Positions 20,256 through 29,949 of a stretch of DNA of 52,575 nucleotides are shown in pieces. Numbering within the stretch: the first letter of the stretch is position 1; each line of letters opens with the position of its first letter. The DNA is taken from assembly GCF_000153305.1 (NCBI RefSeq), contig NZ_CH724107.1, positions 1,829,764 to 1,882,338 of the forward strand, in the 5' to 3' direction. The translations under genes were made by a program, and so were the position numbers. A model generated the notes under the pieces. It saw only the letters and a list, made by a program, of their open reading frames with translations, was not told where the DNA came from and made no database searches. This stretch comes from Oceanicola granulosus HTCC2516 (GTDB taxonomy: Bacteria; Pseudomonadota; Alphaproteobacteria; Rhodobacterales; Rhodobacteraceae).

Positions 20256-21338
20256 TTGATCCGGCTGGAGCGCAGACCGCAGCCGTCGACCTTCTGGACC
20301 TGGCTCACCCCGCTCTTGGCGGTGGCGCTGACGGTGGTGTTCGGGGGCGTGCTGTTCGCGATGCTGGGCAAGGACCCGCTGGTGGCGATCCGCACCATCT
20401 TCTTCGATCCGCTGTTCTCGCAATTCGCCTCGTTCTACCGCCCGCAGCTCCTGGTGAAGGGCGCGCCGCTGGTGCTGATCGCGATCGGGCTGTCGTTCGG
20501 CTTTCGCGCCGGGGTGTGGAACATCGGCGCCGAGGGGCAGTACATCATCGGCGCGCTCTGCGGGGCGGCGGTGGCGCTGGCGCTCTACCCGATGGAGGCG
20601 CGCTGGCTGATCTTCCCGCTGATGATCCTGTTCGGCGCGCTCGGCGGGCTCGGCTGGGCGATGATCCCGGGCCTGCTCAAGGTGCGCTTCGGCACCAACG
20701 AGATCCTCGTGTCGCTGATGCTGGTCTACGTCGCCGAGCAGCTGCTCGCGGCGATGGCGCTGGGGCCGCTCCGGAACCCGGAGGGCATGGGCTTCCCCGG
20801 CAGCCGCAACCTCACCCAGTACGACAGCGCCACCAGCTGGATCGACCGCGCCGGCGGCATGCACTGGGGCGTCATCACCGCCTTCCTCGCGGTGATCCTC
20901 GCCTACGTGGTGATGTCGCGCCACATCCTCGGCTTCCAGATCCGCCTCGCCGGGCAGAGCCCGCGCGCCGCCGCCTTCTCGGGGGTCAACCCGGGCGGGC
21001 TGGTGCTGATCTGCCTCGGCACGTCGGGGGCGCTCGCCGGGCTCGCGGGGATGTTCGAGGTCTCGGGGCCGGCGGGGCAGGTGAGCATCGACTTCAACGT
21101 CGGCTACGGCTTCACCGCGATCATCGTCGCCTTCCTCGGCCGGCTGCACCCGGTGGGCATCCTGCTGGCGGGCGGGCTGATGGCGCTGACCTATATCGGC
21201 GGCGAGATCGCCCAGAGCCAGCTGCAGCTGCCGGCCGCGGCGATCCAGCTGTTCCAGGGGATGCTGCTGTTCTTCCTGCTCGCGGTCGACGTGCTGACCC
21301 ACTTCCGCGTCCGCCTGCGCCACAGGGAGGTCGCGTGA
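20256..21338 (+). CDS. BMP-type ABC transporter permease 1
   Basis: A 360-residue inner-membrane permease of the branched-chain/nucleoside class. It begins at TTG, the only start that fits the open frame and the purine-rich GAAGGGGG upstream. Family hallmarks are GLSFGFRAGVWNIGAEGQYIIGA and KVRFGTNEILVSLML, with about nine or ten membrane segments. Pairs with the next gene to form the pore. The alternative in-frame starts downstream would remove the first membrane helix. Confidence 0.92.
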   Translation: MIRLERRPQPSTFWTWLTPLLAVALTVVFGGVLFAMLGKDPLVAIRTIFFDPLFSQFASFYRPQLLVKGAPLVLIAIGLSFGFRAGVWNIGAEGQYIIGALCGAAVALALYPMEARWLIFPLMILFGALGGLGWAMIPGLLKVRFGTNEILVSLMLVYVAEQLLAAMALGPLRNPEGMGFPGSRNLTQYDSATSWIDRAGGMHWGVITAFLAVILAYVVMSRHILGFQIRLAGQSPRAAAFSGVNPGGLVLICLGTSGALAGLAGMFEVSGPAGQVSIDFNVGYGFTAIIVAFLGRLHPVGILLAGGLMALTYIGGEIAQSQLQLPAAAIQLFQGMLLFFLLAVDVLTHFRVRLRHREVA

Positions 21339-22249
21339 TGTTCGGCTCCATCGACCCGTCGCTGCTCGTCGCCTCGCTGATGGTCGCCGCCACGCCGATC
21401 CTGCTCGCCGCCATCGGCGAGCTGGTGGTGGAGCGCGCCGGGGTGCTCAACCTCGGCGTCGAGGGGATGATGATCACCGGCGCGGTCTGCGGCTTCATCG
21501 TCGCGATCAACACCGGCTCGCCCTATGTCGGCTTCGCCGGGGCCGCCGCCGGGGCGGCGCTGCTGGCGCTGGTCTTCGCGGCGCTGACCCAGTGGCTGCT
21601 GTCCAACCAGGTCGCCACCGGGCTGGCGCTGACGCTGTTCGGGCTGGGCCTGTCGTCGCTGCTGGGGCAGAGCTACGTGGGGATGCGCGCGCCGTCGCTG
21701 CCGCGGGTGGATTTCGGCGTGCTGAGCGAGATCCCGTTCCTCGGGCGTGTGCTCTTCGGGCACGACCCGATGGTCTACGTCTCGCTGCTGATCGTCGCCG
21801 GGGTCTGGGCGTTCCTGCGCTACACCCGCGGCGGGCTGGTGCTGCGCGCCGTCGGCGAGAACCACGCCGCCGCGCACGCGCTGGGCTACAACGTCGTCGC
21901 CATCCGTTTCGCCGCCATCGCCTTCGGCGGCGCCTGCGCGGGGCTCGGCGGCGCGTACCTGAGCCTCGTGCGGGTGCCGCAATGGACCGAGGGCATGACC
22001 GCCGGCGCCGGCTGGATCGCGCTCGCCATCGTCGTCTTCGCCAGCTGGCGGCCGTGGCGGCTGCTGCTCGGCGCCTACCTGTTCGGCGGCGTCACCGTCC
22101 TGCAGCTCAACCTGCAGGCCAGCGGCGTCGCGATCCCCGTCGAGTACCTCTCCATGTCGCCCTACGTCGTCACCATCCTCGTGCTGGTGGTGATGTCGGC
22201 CGGGCGCGCGCCGGGGAGCCTCGGCAAGACCTTCCACGCCTCGACCTGA
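21338..22249 (+). CDS. BMP-type ABC transporter permease 2
   Basis: A 303-residue membrane protein with the paralogous signature GELVVERAGVLNLGVEGMM near residue 25-45 and QVATGLALTLFGLGLSSLLG in the middle. The ATG shares one base with the preceding TGA (TGATG), so the two permeases are translated together. Second half of the importer pore. The 3' end runs almost directly into the receptor gene, 29 bp away. Confidence 0.93.
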   Translation: MFGSIDPSLLVASLMVAATPILLAAIGELVVERAGVLNLGVEGMMITGAVCGFIVAINTGSPYVGFAGAAAGAALLALVFAALTQWLLSNQVATGLALTLFGLGLSSLLGQSYVGMRAPSLPRVDFGVLSEIPFLGRVLFGHDPMVYVSLLIVAGVWAFLRYTRGGLVLRAVGENHAAAHALGYNVVAIRFAAIAFGGACAGLGGAYLSLVRVPQWTEGMTAGAGWIALAIVVFASWRPWRLLLGAYLFGGVTVLQLNLQASGVAIPVEYLSMSPYVVTILVLVVMSAGRAPGSLGKTFHAST

Positions 22250-22278
22250 GGCCACCAAACCTGACAGGGAGACTGACC

Positions 22279-23352
22279 ATGAAACTGAGACACCTTCTCG
22301 CCACCGCCGCCCTCGCCGGCCTCGCCGGCGGCGCCTTCGCCCAGGACGATCCGACCACCGTCGGCTTCGTCTATGTCGGCCCGATCGGCGACGGCGGCTG
22401 GACCTACGAGCACGAGCAGGGCCGCCTCGCCGTCGAGGAGCATTTCGGCGACCAGGTCGAGACCGTCTACGTCGAGAGCGTCCCCGAGGGCCCCGACGCG
22501 GTGCGGGTGATGCAGCAGATGGCGCTGAACGGTGCCGACCTGATCTTCACCACCTCGTTCGGCTACATGGACCAGACCATCGAGGTCGCCGAGCAGTTCC
22601 CCGACGTGATGTTCGAGCACGCCACCGGCTACAAGCGCGCCGACAACGTCTCGACCTACTCCGCGCGCTTCTACGAGGGCCGCGCGGTGCAGGGCCACAT
22701 CGCGGGCAACCTGACCGAGAGCAACGTCATCGGCTACATCGGCTCGTTCCCGATCCCCGAGGTGATCCGGGGCATCAACTCCGCCTACATCCACGCCAAG
22801 AAGGTGAACCCGGACGTCGAGTTCAAGATCGTCTGGGTCTACACCTGGTTCGACCCGGCCAAGGAGGCCGAGGCCGCGCGCACGCTGATCGACCAGGGCG
22901 CCGACGTGATCCTGCAGCACACCGACTCCACCGCCCCGCAGGCGGCGGCGGCCGAGGCGGGCGACGTCTACACCTTCGGGCAGGCCTCCGACATGGCCGA
23001 GTTCGGCCCGATGCCGCGCGTCTCCTCGATCATCGACAACTGGGCGCCCTACTACATCGATCGCACCCAGGCGGTGATCGACGGCACCTGGGAGAGCACC
23101 GACACCTGGGACGGCATCGGCCCCGGCATGGTCGGCATCGGCGAAATCAGCGACGCGGTGCCCGCCGAGGTCAAGGCCGAGGCCGAGGCGCTTGCCGAGT
23201 CCATCGCCGCGGGCGAGTACCACCCCTTCACCGGCCCGCTGAACAAGCAGGACGGCTCGGTGTGGCTCGAGGAGGGCGAGACGGCCGACGACGGCACCCT
23301 GCTGGGGATGAACTTCTACGTCGAGGGCATCGAGGGCGACATTCCGCAGTAA
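22279..23352 (+). CDS. BMP-family substrate-binding protein, probably for purines
   Basis: A 357-residue periplasmic receptor starting at 22279 after an AGGGAG Shine-Dalgarno sequence. Residues 1-22 are a signal peptide (…LAGGAFAQ). The mature protein has the BMP/PnrA pattern: VGFVYVGPIGDGGWTYEHEQGR, LIFTTSFGYMDQ and IGSFPIPEVIRGIN. No lipobox is present, so it is soluble rather than a lipoprotein. Last gene of the xdh operon, followed by a strong terminator. Family members bind nucleosides or purine bases; linkage to xdhABC favours a substrate that can be turned into xanthine. Confidence 0.92.
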   Translation: MKLRHLLATAALAGLAGGAFAQDDPTTVGFVYVGPIGDGGWTYEHEQGRLAVEEHFGDQVETVYVESVPEGPDAVRVMQQMALNGADLIFTTSFGYMDQTIEVAEQFPDVMFEHATGYKRADNVSTYSARFYEGRAVQGHIAGNLTESNVIGYIGSFPIPEVIRGINSAYIHAKKVNPDVEFKIVWVYTWFDPAKEAEAARTLIDQGADVILQHTDSTAPQAAAAEAGDVYTFGQASDMAEFGPMPRVSSIIDNWAPYYIDRTQAVIDGTWESTDTWDGIGPGMVGIGEISDAVPAEVKAEAEALAESIAAGEYHPFTGPLNKQDGSVWLEEGETADDGTLLGMNFYVEGIEGDIPQ

Positions 23353-23378
23353 GCGGTCGCCCGGGCGACAGACGAGGA

Positions 23379-23412
23379 GGCCCGTCCCGGCGTGGGGCGG
23401 GCCTTCCCTTTT
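23379..23412 (+). terminator. Rho-independent terminator of the xdh/BMP operon
   Basis: GGCCCGTCCC (23379-23388), a 5-base loop and GGGGCGGGCC (23394-23403) form a 10-bp stem with one G-U pair, followed by TTCCCTTTT. It lies 26 bp after the receptor stop. Confidence 0.88.
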
Positions 23413-23424
23413 CGCGCCGGAGGG

Positions 23425-23454
23425 TTGACAGCCGTCAACTTTAGGTTGTATAGG
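23425..23454 (+). promoter_or_regulatory. Strong putative promoter with overlapping palindromes
   Basis: TTGACA (23425-23430), an 18-bp spacer and TATAGG (23449-23454) start only 13 bp after the operon terminator and lead to the gene at 23522. The -35 is part of TTGAC-N4-GTCAA, and the spacer contains CAAC-N5-GTTG, so a repressor could sit across the promoter. This is one of the few AT-containing stretches in the region. Confidence 0.6.
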
Positions 23455-23521
23455 CCCGCCGGACGTTTCCACCCTCCCGCCGCGCCCTACCTCCCGCTCA
23501 ACGCGAACGGGAGGTCTCGCC

Positions 23522-24067
23522 ATGCACAGCCTGACGAAGGACGGGGAGCGGGTTCTGATCGAGGTGGCCGCCCGCCACGGGCTCAGCGACGCCGCGGTGC
23601 GGGCGCTGGTGGTGGCGCTGGCCGAGGGCGACGGGGCGGCGGCGCGCTACGACCACCCGGACCTCGGCGGCGTCGGGCGGTGGCCGGTGACGGGCGCGGC
23701 GGAGGGGCTGGCGGCCCGGGTCGAGGCCGCGTGTGCCGACATCGCCCGGGCGATGGCCGAGACGCGGCTCGTCGAGGACGGCGCGGCGCCGGGCGGGGGC
23801 GACTGGCCGGCGGAGCTGGGCCAGCCGGCGGCGAGCGGCGAACTGGGCGGGCGGCGCTACGCGATCTTCCCCGGCGCGCACCGGATGCTGGTGGCGCGAG
23901 GCGACACGACGGAGGTCTACGACATCGAGGGCCATACGATCCGCGACGTGGTCGAGGACGACGGCGGGCTCGCGCTCGAGACCGACCGGGGCCGGATGCG
24001 GCTCGCCGACCTGCGCCGCGACGGCGGCGACGAGAAGGTCGTGCCGCCGGAGACGCCCGCGCCATGA
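23522..24067 (+). CDS. Conserved protein of unknown function, SHOCT-protein-like N-terminus
   Basis: A 181-residue cytoplasmic protein without signal peptide or membrane helix. The first 55 residues (LTKDGERVLIEVAARHGLSDAAVRALVVAL, then YDHPDLGGVGRW) resemble the N-terminal block of short Rhodobacterales proteins that often carry a SHOCT domain. The C-terminal part (about 105-165) reads as a run of short beta strands, RRYAIFPGAHRMLVARGDTTEVYDI. No catalytic motif is seen. The gene has its own near-consensus promoter and an ATGA overlap with the cupin gene. Function is not known. Confidence 0.72.
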   Translation: MHSLTKDGERVLIEVAARHGLSDAAVRALVVALAEGDGAAARYDHPDLGGVGRWPVTGAAEGLAARVEAACADIARAMAETRLVEDGAAPGGGDWPAELGQPAASGELGGRRYAIFPGAHRMLVARGDTTEVYDIEGHTIRDVVEDDGGLALETDRGRMRLADLRRDGGDEKVVPPETPAP

Positions 24068-24543
24068 GTGTCCGCGAGATCACCGCCCCGCCCGCCGGCG
24101 GCATCCCGAACCACCCGCGCTGGCCCGCGCTGCTCGCCGCCGGGGCCGTCGCGCCGGACGCGGCCGAGGCGACCTTCCGCGCCAACGGCTGGGGCGGGAC
24201 GTGGCGCTGGAGCGTGTACGACTTCCACCACTTCCACCCAGCGAGCCACGAGGCTCTCGCCGTCGTCGCCGGCCACGCCCGGCTGCAGCTCGGCGGGCCG
24301 GAGGGGCCGGAGGTGGAGGTCGCGCCGGGCGACGTGGCGCTGCTGCCGGCGGGGTTCGGCCACCGCCTCGTGCGCGCCTCCGACGACTTCGCCGTCGTGG
24401 GCGCCTACCCGCCCGGACAGGAGAGCCCGGAGATCGCGCGCCCCGACCCCGACAAGGCCGCCGCGCGCGAGGCCGCCATCGCCGCCGTCCCGCGCCCGGA
24501 CTGTCCGCTCGGGCAGGGCCTGCCCGAGGCGCGCTGGCCCTAG
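24064..24543 (+). CDS. Cupin-domain protein (YjlB-like)
   Basis: A 159-residue protein with a single cupin barrel. The first motif includes the histidine-rich VYDFHHFHPASHEALAVVAGHARLQLGG, and the second is VEVAPGDVALLPAGFGHR. These are the usual metal-binding positions of cupins. The N-terminal PNHPRWPAL segment resembles the uncharacterised YjlB group. Translationally coupled to the preceding gene by ATGA. The stop TAG interlocks with that of the convergent nadE in CTAG. Enzyme activity cannot be inferred. Confidence 0.83.
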   Translation: MSVREITAPPAGGIPNHPRWPALLAAGAVAPDAAEATFRANGWGGTWRWSVYDFHHFHPASHEALAVVAGHARLQLGGPEGPEVEVAPGDVALLPAGFGHRLVRASDDFAVVGAYPPGQESPEIARPDPDKAAAREAAIAAVPRPDCPLGQGLPEARWP

Positions 24544-26198
24544 CTCGGGTCGCGCCAGCGGTTGACGATGGGGTAGCGGCGGTCGAGCCAGAAGGCGCGC
24601 ATCGACAGGCGGGTGCCGGGGGCGGACTGGAAGCGCTTGTACTCGCTGATGTAGATCAGCTGCTCCACCCGCTTCACCGTCTCGCGCTCATAGCCCGCCG
24701 CCACGCAGTCGGCGACACTGGAATCCTCGTCGACGAGCAGCTTCAGGATGCCGTCGAGCACGTCGTAGGGGGGCAGCGAATCCTCGTCCTTCTGGTCGGC
24801 GCGCAGCTCGGCCGAGGGCGGCTTGTCGATCACCCGGACCGGGATCACCTCGCCCGCCGGGGCCGCCATCCAGGGGCGGTGGTTGGCGTTGCGCCAGCGG
24901 CAGAGGGCGAAGACGCGGGTCTTGTAGAGGTCCTTGATCGGATTGTAGCCGCCGGCCATGTCGCCGTAGATCGTCGCGTAGCCCACGGCGACCTCGGACT
25001 TGTTGCCCGTGGTCAGGAGCATCTCGCCGAACTTGTTGGACTGCGCCATCAGCAGCAGCCCCCGGATGCGCGACTGCACGTTCTCCTCGGTCAGATCCTC
25101 CGCCAGCCCCTCGAACAGCGGCGCGAGCGTCTCCGTCACCGCGTCGCGGACCCTGGTGATCGGCACGAAATCATAGCGGCACCCGAGGTTGGCGGCCACG
25201 GCCCGGGCATCCTCGAGCGAGGTCTCGGAGGTGTATTCCGAGGGCAGCATCACGCAGCGCACGTTCTCCGGCCCCAGCGCGTCGGCGGCGACGGTGGCGA
25301 CGATGGCGCTGTCGATGCCGCCCGAGAGGCCGAGCAGCACCTTCCCGAAGCCGGTCTTGCGCATGTAGTCCGACAGCGACAGCACCATCGCGTGGTAATC
25401 CTGCTCGAGGCTGTCGGGCAGCGGCGCGATCTCGCCCGGCTCGGCGCGCCAGCCCGCGTCGGTGCGCGCGAAGTCCACATGCGCCACCGCCTCCTCGAAG
25501 GCCGGCAGCCGCAGCGCCAGCGCGCCGTGGCGGTTGAGCACGAAGGAGGCGCCGTCGAAGACCTGGTCGTCCTGCGCGCCGACGAGGTTGAGGTAGACGA
25601 GCGGCACGTCGTTCTCCACGACCCGCGCGACCATTCGGTTGAGCCGGACGTCGAACTTCTCGCGGAAATAGGGCGAGCCGTTGGGCACGACGAGGATCTC
25701 GGCGCCGCTCTCGACCATCGTCTCGGCGACGTCCGGGTACCACGCGTCCTCGCAGATCGGCGTGCCGATGCGCACCCCGGCGACCTCGTAGGGGCCGCTG
25801 AAGCTGCCGTGCTCGTACAGCCGCTCCTCGTCGAACACGGTGTAGTTGGGCAGGTGGAACTTGCGCATCGCGGCGTGGACGCGGCCGTTGCAGAGGATGA
25901 AGTAGCCGTTGTAGAGCGCCGTCCCCTCGATGACCGGCGCGCCGATGCCGAGGGCGGGGCCGTCGGCGCAGGCCTCGGCGAGGGTCTCGAGGTGGCGCTG
26001 GCAATCGGCGACGAAGGCCGGCTTCTGCACGAGGTCCTGGGTCTGGTAGCCGGCGAGGAACATCTCCGGCAGCACCACCATCTGCGCCCCGGCCGCGCGC
26101 CCCGCCTCCCAGGCCGCCCGCGCGCGCGCGGCGTTGCCCGCGAGATCGCCGACGGTCGGGTTCGCCTGCGCGATGGTCAGCCGGAAACGCTCGCTCAT
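24540..26198 (-). CDS. nadE: Glutamine-dependent NAD+ synthetase
   Basis: Amidates nicotinic acid adenine dinucleotide to NAD+, using ammonia channelled from glutamine. The start at 26198 gives 552 residues, the family norm; the open frame continues upstream but without similarity. The N-terminal nitrilase-type glutaminase has the triad Glu45 (LPEMFLAGY), Lys113 (KFHLPNYTVF) and Cys149 (ICEDAW). The C-terminal synthetase carries the ATP-pyrophosphatase loop SGGIDS at 292-297 and LTTGNKSEVAVGYATIYGDMAGG. Monocistronic by layout, with a putative promoter at 26229-26257. Confidence 0.97.
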   Translation of the reverse strand: MSERFRLTIAQANPTVGDLAGNAARARAAWEAGRAAGAQMVVLPEMFLAGYQTQDLVQKPAFVADCQRHLETLAEACADGPALGIGAPVIEGTALYNGYFILCNGRVHAAMRKFHLPNYTVFDEERLYEHGSFSGPYEVAGVRIGTPICEDAWYPDVAETMVESGAEILVVPNGSPYFREKFDVRLNRMVARVVENDVPLVYLNLVGAQDDQVFDGASFVLNRHGALALRLPAFEEAVAHVDFARTDAGWRAEPGEIAPLPDSLEQDYHAMVLSLSDYMRKTGFGKVLLGLSGGIDSAIVATVAADALGPENVRCVMLPSEYTSETSLEDARAVAANLGCRYDFVPITRVRDAVTETLAPLFEGLAEDLTEENVQSRIRGLLLMAQSNKFGEMLLTTGNKSEVAVGYATIYGDMAGGYNPIKDLYKTRVFALCRWRNANHRPWMAAPAGEVIPVRVIDKPPSAELRADQKDEDSLPPYDVLDGILKLLVDEDSSVADCVAAGYERETVKRVEQLIYISEYKRFQSAPGTRLSMRAFWLDRRYPIVNRWRDPS

Positions 26199-26228
26199 GG
26201 GATCAGCCCTCTCGTGAATCGTCCCGTG

Positions 26229-26257
26229 ATGTAGCAGAGCGGCGGGCGAGGGAAACC
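26229..26257 (-). promoter_or_regulatory. Putative nadE promoter
   Basis: On the minus strand GTTTCC, a 17-bp spacer and TACATC lie about 30 bp before the nadE start. The -10 is embedded in CTCTGCTACATC, the same 12-mer found in the putative atp operon promoter at 33121-33132. The -35 is weak. Confidence 0.42.
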
Positions 26258-26427
26258 CGCTGCGCCGCCTCACGCGGCCGTGATAGCGGGCCGGCGACAC
26301 GCGCATCGACCGTTGCCAGAGCGCCACGTTTCAGGCATTCTTTTCCGCAAGACATGGCGGACGAACATCCGGAAAACCGGGGGCGCACCGTCGATCGAGG
26401 CAGCAACAGCAGCGCAAGGGCAGTACC

Positions 26428-26736
26428 ATGTACCGAACGGTCCTGGTGGTGGCGATTCTCACCCTGTCATCCTGTGGCGGCGGCAGCCGCGTCACCGGCG
26501 ATGTCGGCCGCGCCTGTATGGCGGCGGGCCGGTCCAACGCCAATCCGATCCTCTGTTCCTGCGTCCAGCGCGCGGCGAACGAGACCCTGTCGGCGCCCGA
26601 GCAGCGCGCGGCGGCGACCTACTTCAAGAACCCGGAACGGCTGCAGAGCATGAAGCTCGACGACCGCCCCGCCGCCGACCGCGCCTGGGTGCGCTACGAC
26701 GCCTTCGTCGACACCGCCCGGGCCATGTGCAACTGA
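26428..26736 (+). CDS. Small lipoprotein of unknown function
   Basis: A 102-residue protein with a lipoprotein signal MYRTVLVVAILTLSSC; Cys16 would be the lipidated residue. The mature part has further cysteines (RACMAAG, ILCSCVQ, AMCN) and a CxC pair. Related short Rhodobacterales proteins are sometimes labelled arginine transporter, a name with no visible support in this sequence. Its 3' end overlaps the GTG start chosen for the sirtuin gene by 10 bp, which suggests coupled expression. Confidence 0.72.
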   Translation: MYRTVLVVAILTLSSCGGGSRVTGDVGRACMAAGRSNANPILCSCVQRAANETLSAPEQRAAATYFKNPERLQSMKLDDRPAADRAWVRYDAFVDTARAMCN

Positions 26737-27410
26737 GGATCGTCGTCCTCACCGGGGCCGGGATCTCGGCGGAGAGCGGGCTCGGCACCTTCCGCGACGC
26801 CGGCGGCCTGTGGGCGCGCTACGCGATCGAGGACGTGGCCACGCCGGAGGCCTTCGCCCGCGACCCGGCGCTGGTGCACGACTTCTACAACATGCGCCGC
26901 GCCGAGGCGGCGCGCGCCCGGCCCAACCCGGCGCACGCGGCGCTGGCGCGGCTGGCGGCGTCGGCGCACGAGGTCACGCTCGTCACCCAGAACGTCGACG
27001 GCCTGCACGAGGCGGCGGGCAGCCCGGCGCTGCACATGCATGGACGCCTCTCCGGCGCGCTCTGCGCCGCCTGCGGCCACCGCTGGGCGGCGCCGGAGGC
27101 GATGTCGCCCGAGACCCCCTGCCCCGCCTGCGGCGCGCGCGCGGCGCGGCCGGACGTGGTGTGGTTCGGCGAGATGCCGCACGGGCTGGAGGAGATCGAG
27201 GAGGCGCTGGCCGGGGCCGACCTGTTCGCCGCCATCGGCACGTCGGGCGAGGTCTACCCGGCCGCCGGCTTCGTCGAGGCCGCCCGGCCGGGAGCGCACA
27301 CGGTCGAGCTCAACCTCGCGCCGTCGCTGCGCGCGCGCGCGTTCCGCGAGCGGCGGATCGGCAAGGCGAGCGTGGTGGTGCCGACCTGGGTCGACGAGCT
27401 GCTGGCCTAG
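26727..27410 (+). CDS. Sir2-family NAD-dependent protein deacylase
   Basis: Removes acyl groups from lysines using NAD+. About 227 residues from GTG 26727, the only usual start close to the conserved RIVVLTGAGISAESGLGTFR nucleotide-binding motif. TQNVDGLHEAAG and the catalytic His in HMHGRLS follow. A zinc ribbon is formed by CAAC and CPAC. The start inside the lipoprotein's 3' end is unusual, though upstream there is no better ATG in frame. The class (CobB/SIRT5-like) is suggested by length and by an ALxxAxxY-free pattern that was not analysed further. The stop interlocks with the convergent lectin-domain gene in CTAG. Confidence 0.9.
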   Translation: MQLRIVVLTGAGISAESGLGTFRDAGGLWARYAIEDVATPEAFARDPALVHDFYNMRRAEAARARPNPAHAALARLAASAHEVTLVTQNVDGLHEAAGSPALHMHGRLSGALCAACGHRWAAPEAMSPETPCPACGARAARPDVVWFGEMPHGLEEIEEALAGADLFAAIGTSGEVYPAAGFVEAARPGAHTVELNLAPSLRARAFRERRIGKASVVVPTWVDELLA

Positions 27411-27757
27411 CCGAGCTCCCACTCGTCCGCGTCGCGCAGCTCCCCGATCGCCATCCAGGCGACGCGCAGGCGCGCCACCCGGGTATCGCCCCAGGTGCGG
27501 AAGACGATGGTGAAGCCGTCACGCGCGACGTCCTCGGCGCGGATGTCGGCGCGGACGTTGGCCCCGTGGGCGACATCCCACATCGAGATCGACAGGGTGA
27601 CGGTCGGCGGCGCCTTGAAGCTTTCGCCGAAGGTGACGCCCTGGGCGATCATCCGCGGCCCCTCGCCGGTCCACATTTCGCCGCCGTGCTGGAAGTCGGA
27701 GAAAAGGACCAGATCCCCTTGATCCACCCCGATCCAGTGGTTTCTCAGTTTCTGCAT
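27407..27757 (-). CDS. H-type lectin domain protein
   Basis: A 116-residue protein. The C-terminal two thirds match the H-type lectin domain known from snail agglutinins and discoidin: a strand series ending in IVFRTWGDTRVARLRVAWMAIG. No signal peptide or membrane helix is visible, so the protein is either cytoplasmic or exported by another route. The bacterial members are uncharacterised, and sugar binding here is inferred from fold only. Convergent with the sirtuin gene, with the two stop codons sharing CTAG at 27407-27410. Confidence 0.78.
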   Translation of the reverse strand: MQKLRNHWIGVDQGDLVLFSDFQHGGEMWTGEGPRMIAQGVTFGESFKAPPTVTLSISMWDVAHGANVRADIRAEDVARDGFTIVFRTWGDTRVARLRVAWMAIGELRDADEWELG

Positions 27758-27921
27758 GGCTCGATCGCCCCCTCCCCGGACGTCTTGCTATGACAATCGG
27801 TCATCGATGCGGAAATTGCACGTCCGTTTCTGCACGTGAAACAGGGAGGCCGGCCGAGGACGAGCGGGGTCGCTTCTGTAGCACTCCGCGCCACGGCCGC
27901 CGCCTGCGCGGGAGCGGCCCG

Positions 27922-27943
27922 CTTCATCTGGCCGCAAATATGC
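27922..27943 (-). repeat. Single intergenic ATATTT element
   Basis: In minus orientation: GCATATTT, two variable bases, then GGCCAGATGAAG, as at 3153 and 20223. It lies downstream of the atp terminator in the 281-bp gap before the lectin gene. The rest of that gap (27758-27984) shows no gene. Confidence 0.7.
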
Positions 27944-27984
27944 ATACCACCCCTCCGCTGGCGCTCCCGCGGCGGCGCCGCGCG

Positions 27985-28013
27985 CAAACGAAAACGGCCC
28001 CCGAGGGGGCCGC
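27985..28013 (-). terminator. Rho-independent terminator of the atp operon
   Basis: On the minus strand CGGCCCCC, a short loop and GGGGGCCG form a strong stem, followed by TTTTCGTTT. It begins 26 bp after the atpC stop. Confidence 0.9.
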
Positions 28014-28038
28014 TTTCACAGCGCGGGGCGCGGCGATG

Positions 28039-28476
28039 TCAGAGGTTCGGCTGGCGCGGGCTGAGGCCGATATGGCCGCCGACGGCGACCATGTCGGAGA
28101 GCAGCTTGGCCGCGTCGTCGACCGGGCCGGGCTCGTTGACGAAGGTCTCCTTGGCGCGCGAATGCGCCTGGGCGGCCTCCTCGACGAGGCGGTCGTAGAC
28201 CTCCTGGCTCATCTCGGCGCGCGGCAGGGCCTGCTCGGCGAGGACGGTCACGCCCGACTCGCCGATCTCGGCGAAGCCGCCGACCACGACGTACTCGTCG
28301 GTGCCGCCGGCATGGACCGCGCGCAGGATGCCCGGCCGCAGGGTGGTGATCGTCGGGGCGTGGGACGCCATCGCCGTCATGTCGCCGTCGGCGCCGGGGA
28401 TCTGCACCTCGGTCACCTCGAGCTGCGCCAGGCGCCGCTCGGGGCTCACGAGGTCGAACGTGAAAGTCTCAGCCAT
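28039..28476 (-). CDS. atpC: ATP synthase F1 epsilon subunit
   Basis: Regulatory and coupling subunit of the F1 central stalk, 145 residues. The N-terminal beta-sandwich is evident from [37 protein letters not shown] and [21 protein letters not shown]-terminal helical part follows and is rather short, as in other alphaproteobacterial epsilon subunits. Last gene of the operon, followed by a terminator. Confidence 0.96.
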   Translation of the reverse strand: MAETFTFDLVSPERRLAQLEVTEVQIPGADGDMTAMASHAPTITTLRPGILRAVHAGGTDEYVVVGGFAEIGESGVTVLAEQALPRAEMSQEVYDRLVEEAAQAHSRAKETFVNEPGPVDDAAKLLSDMVAVGGHIGLSPRQPNL

Positions 28477-28506
28477 GTCGTCGGCTCCCTTCTCGGGTCA
28501 GGTGGC

Positions 28507-29949
<1,443 letters not shown>

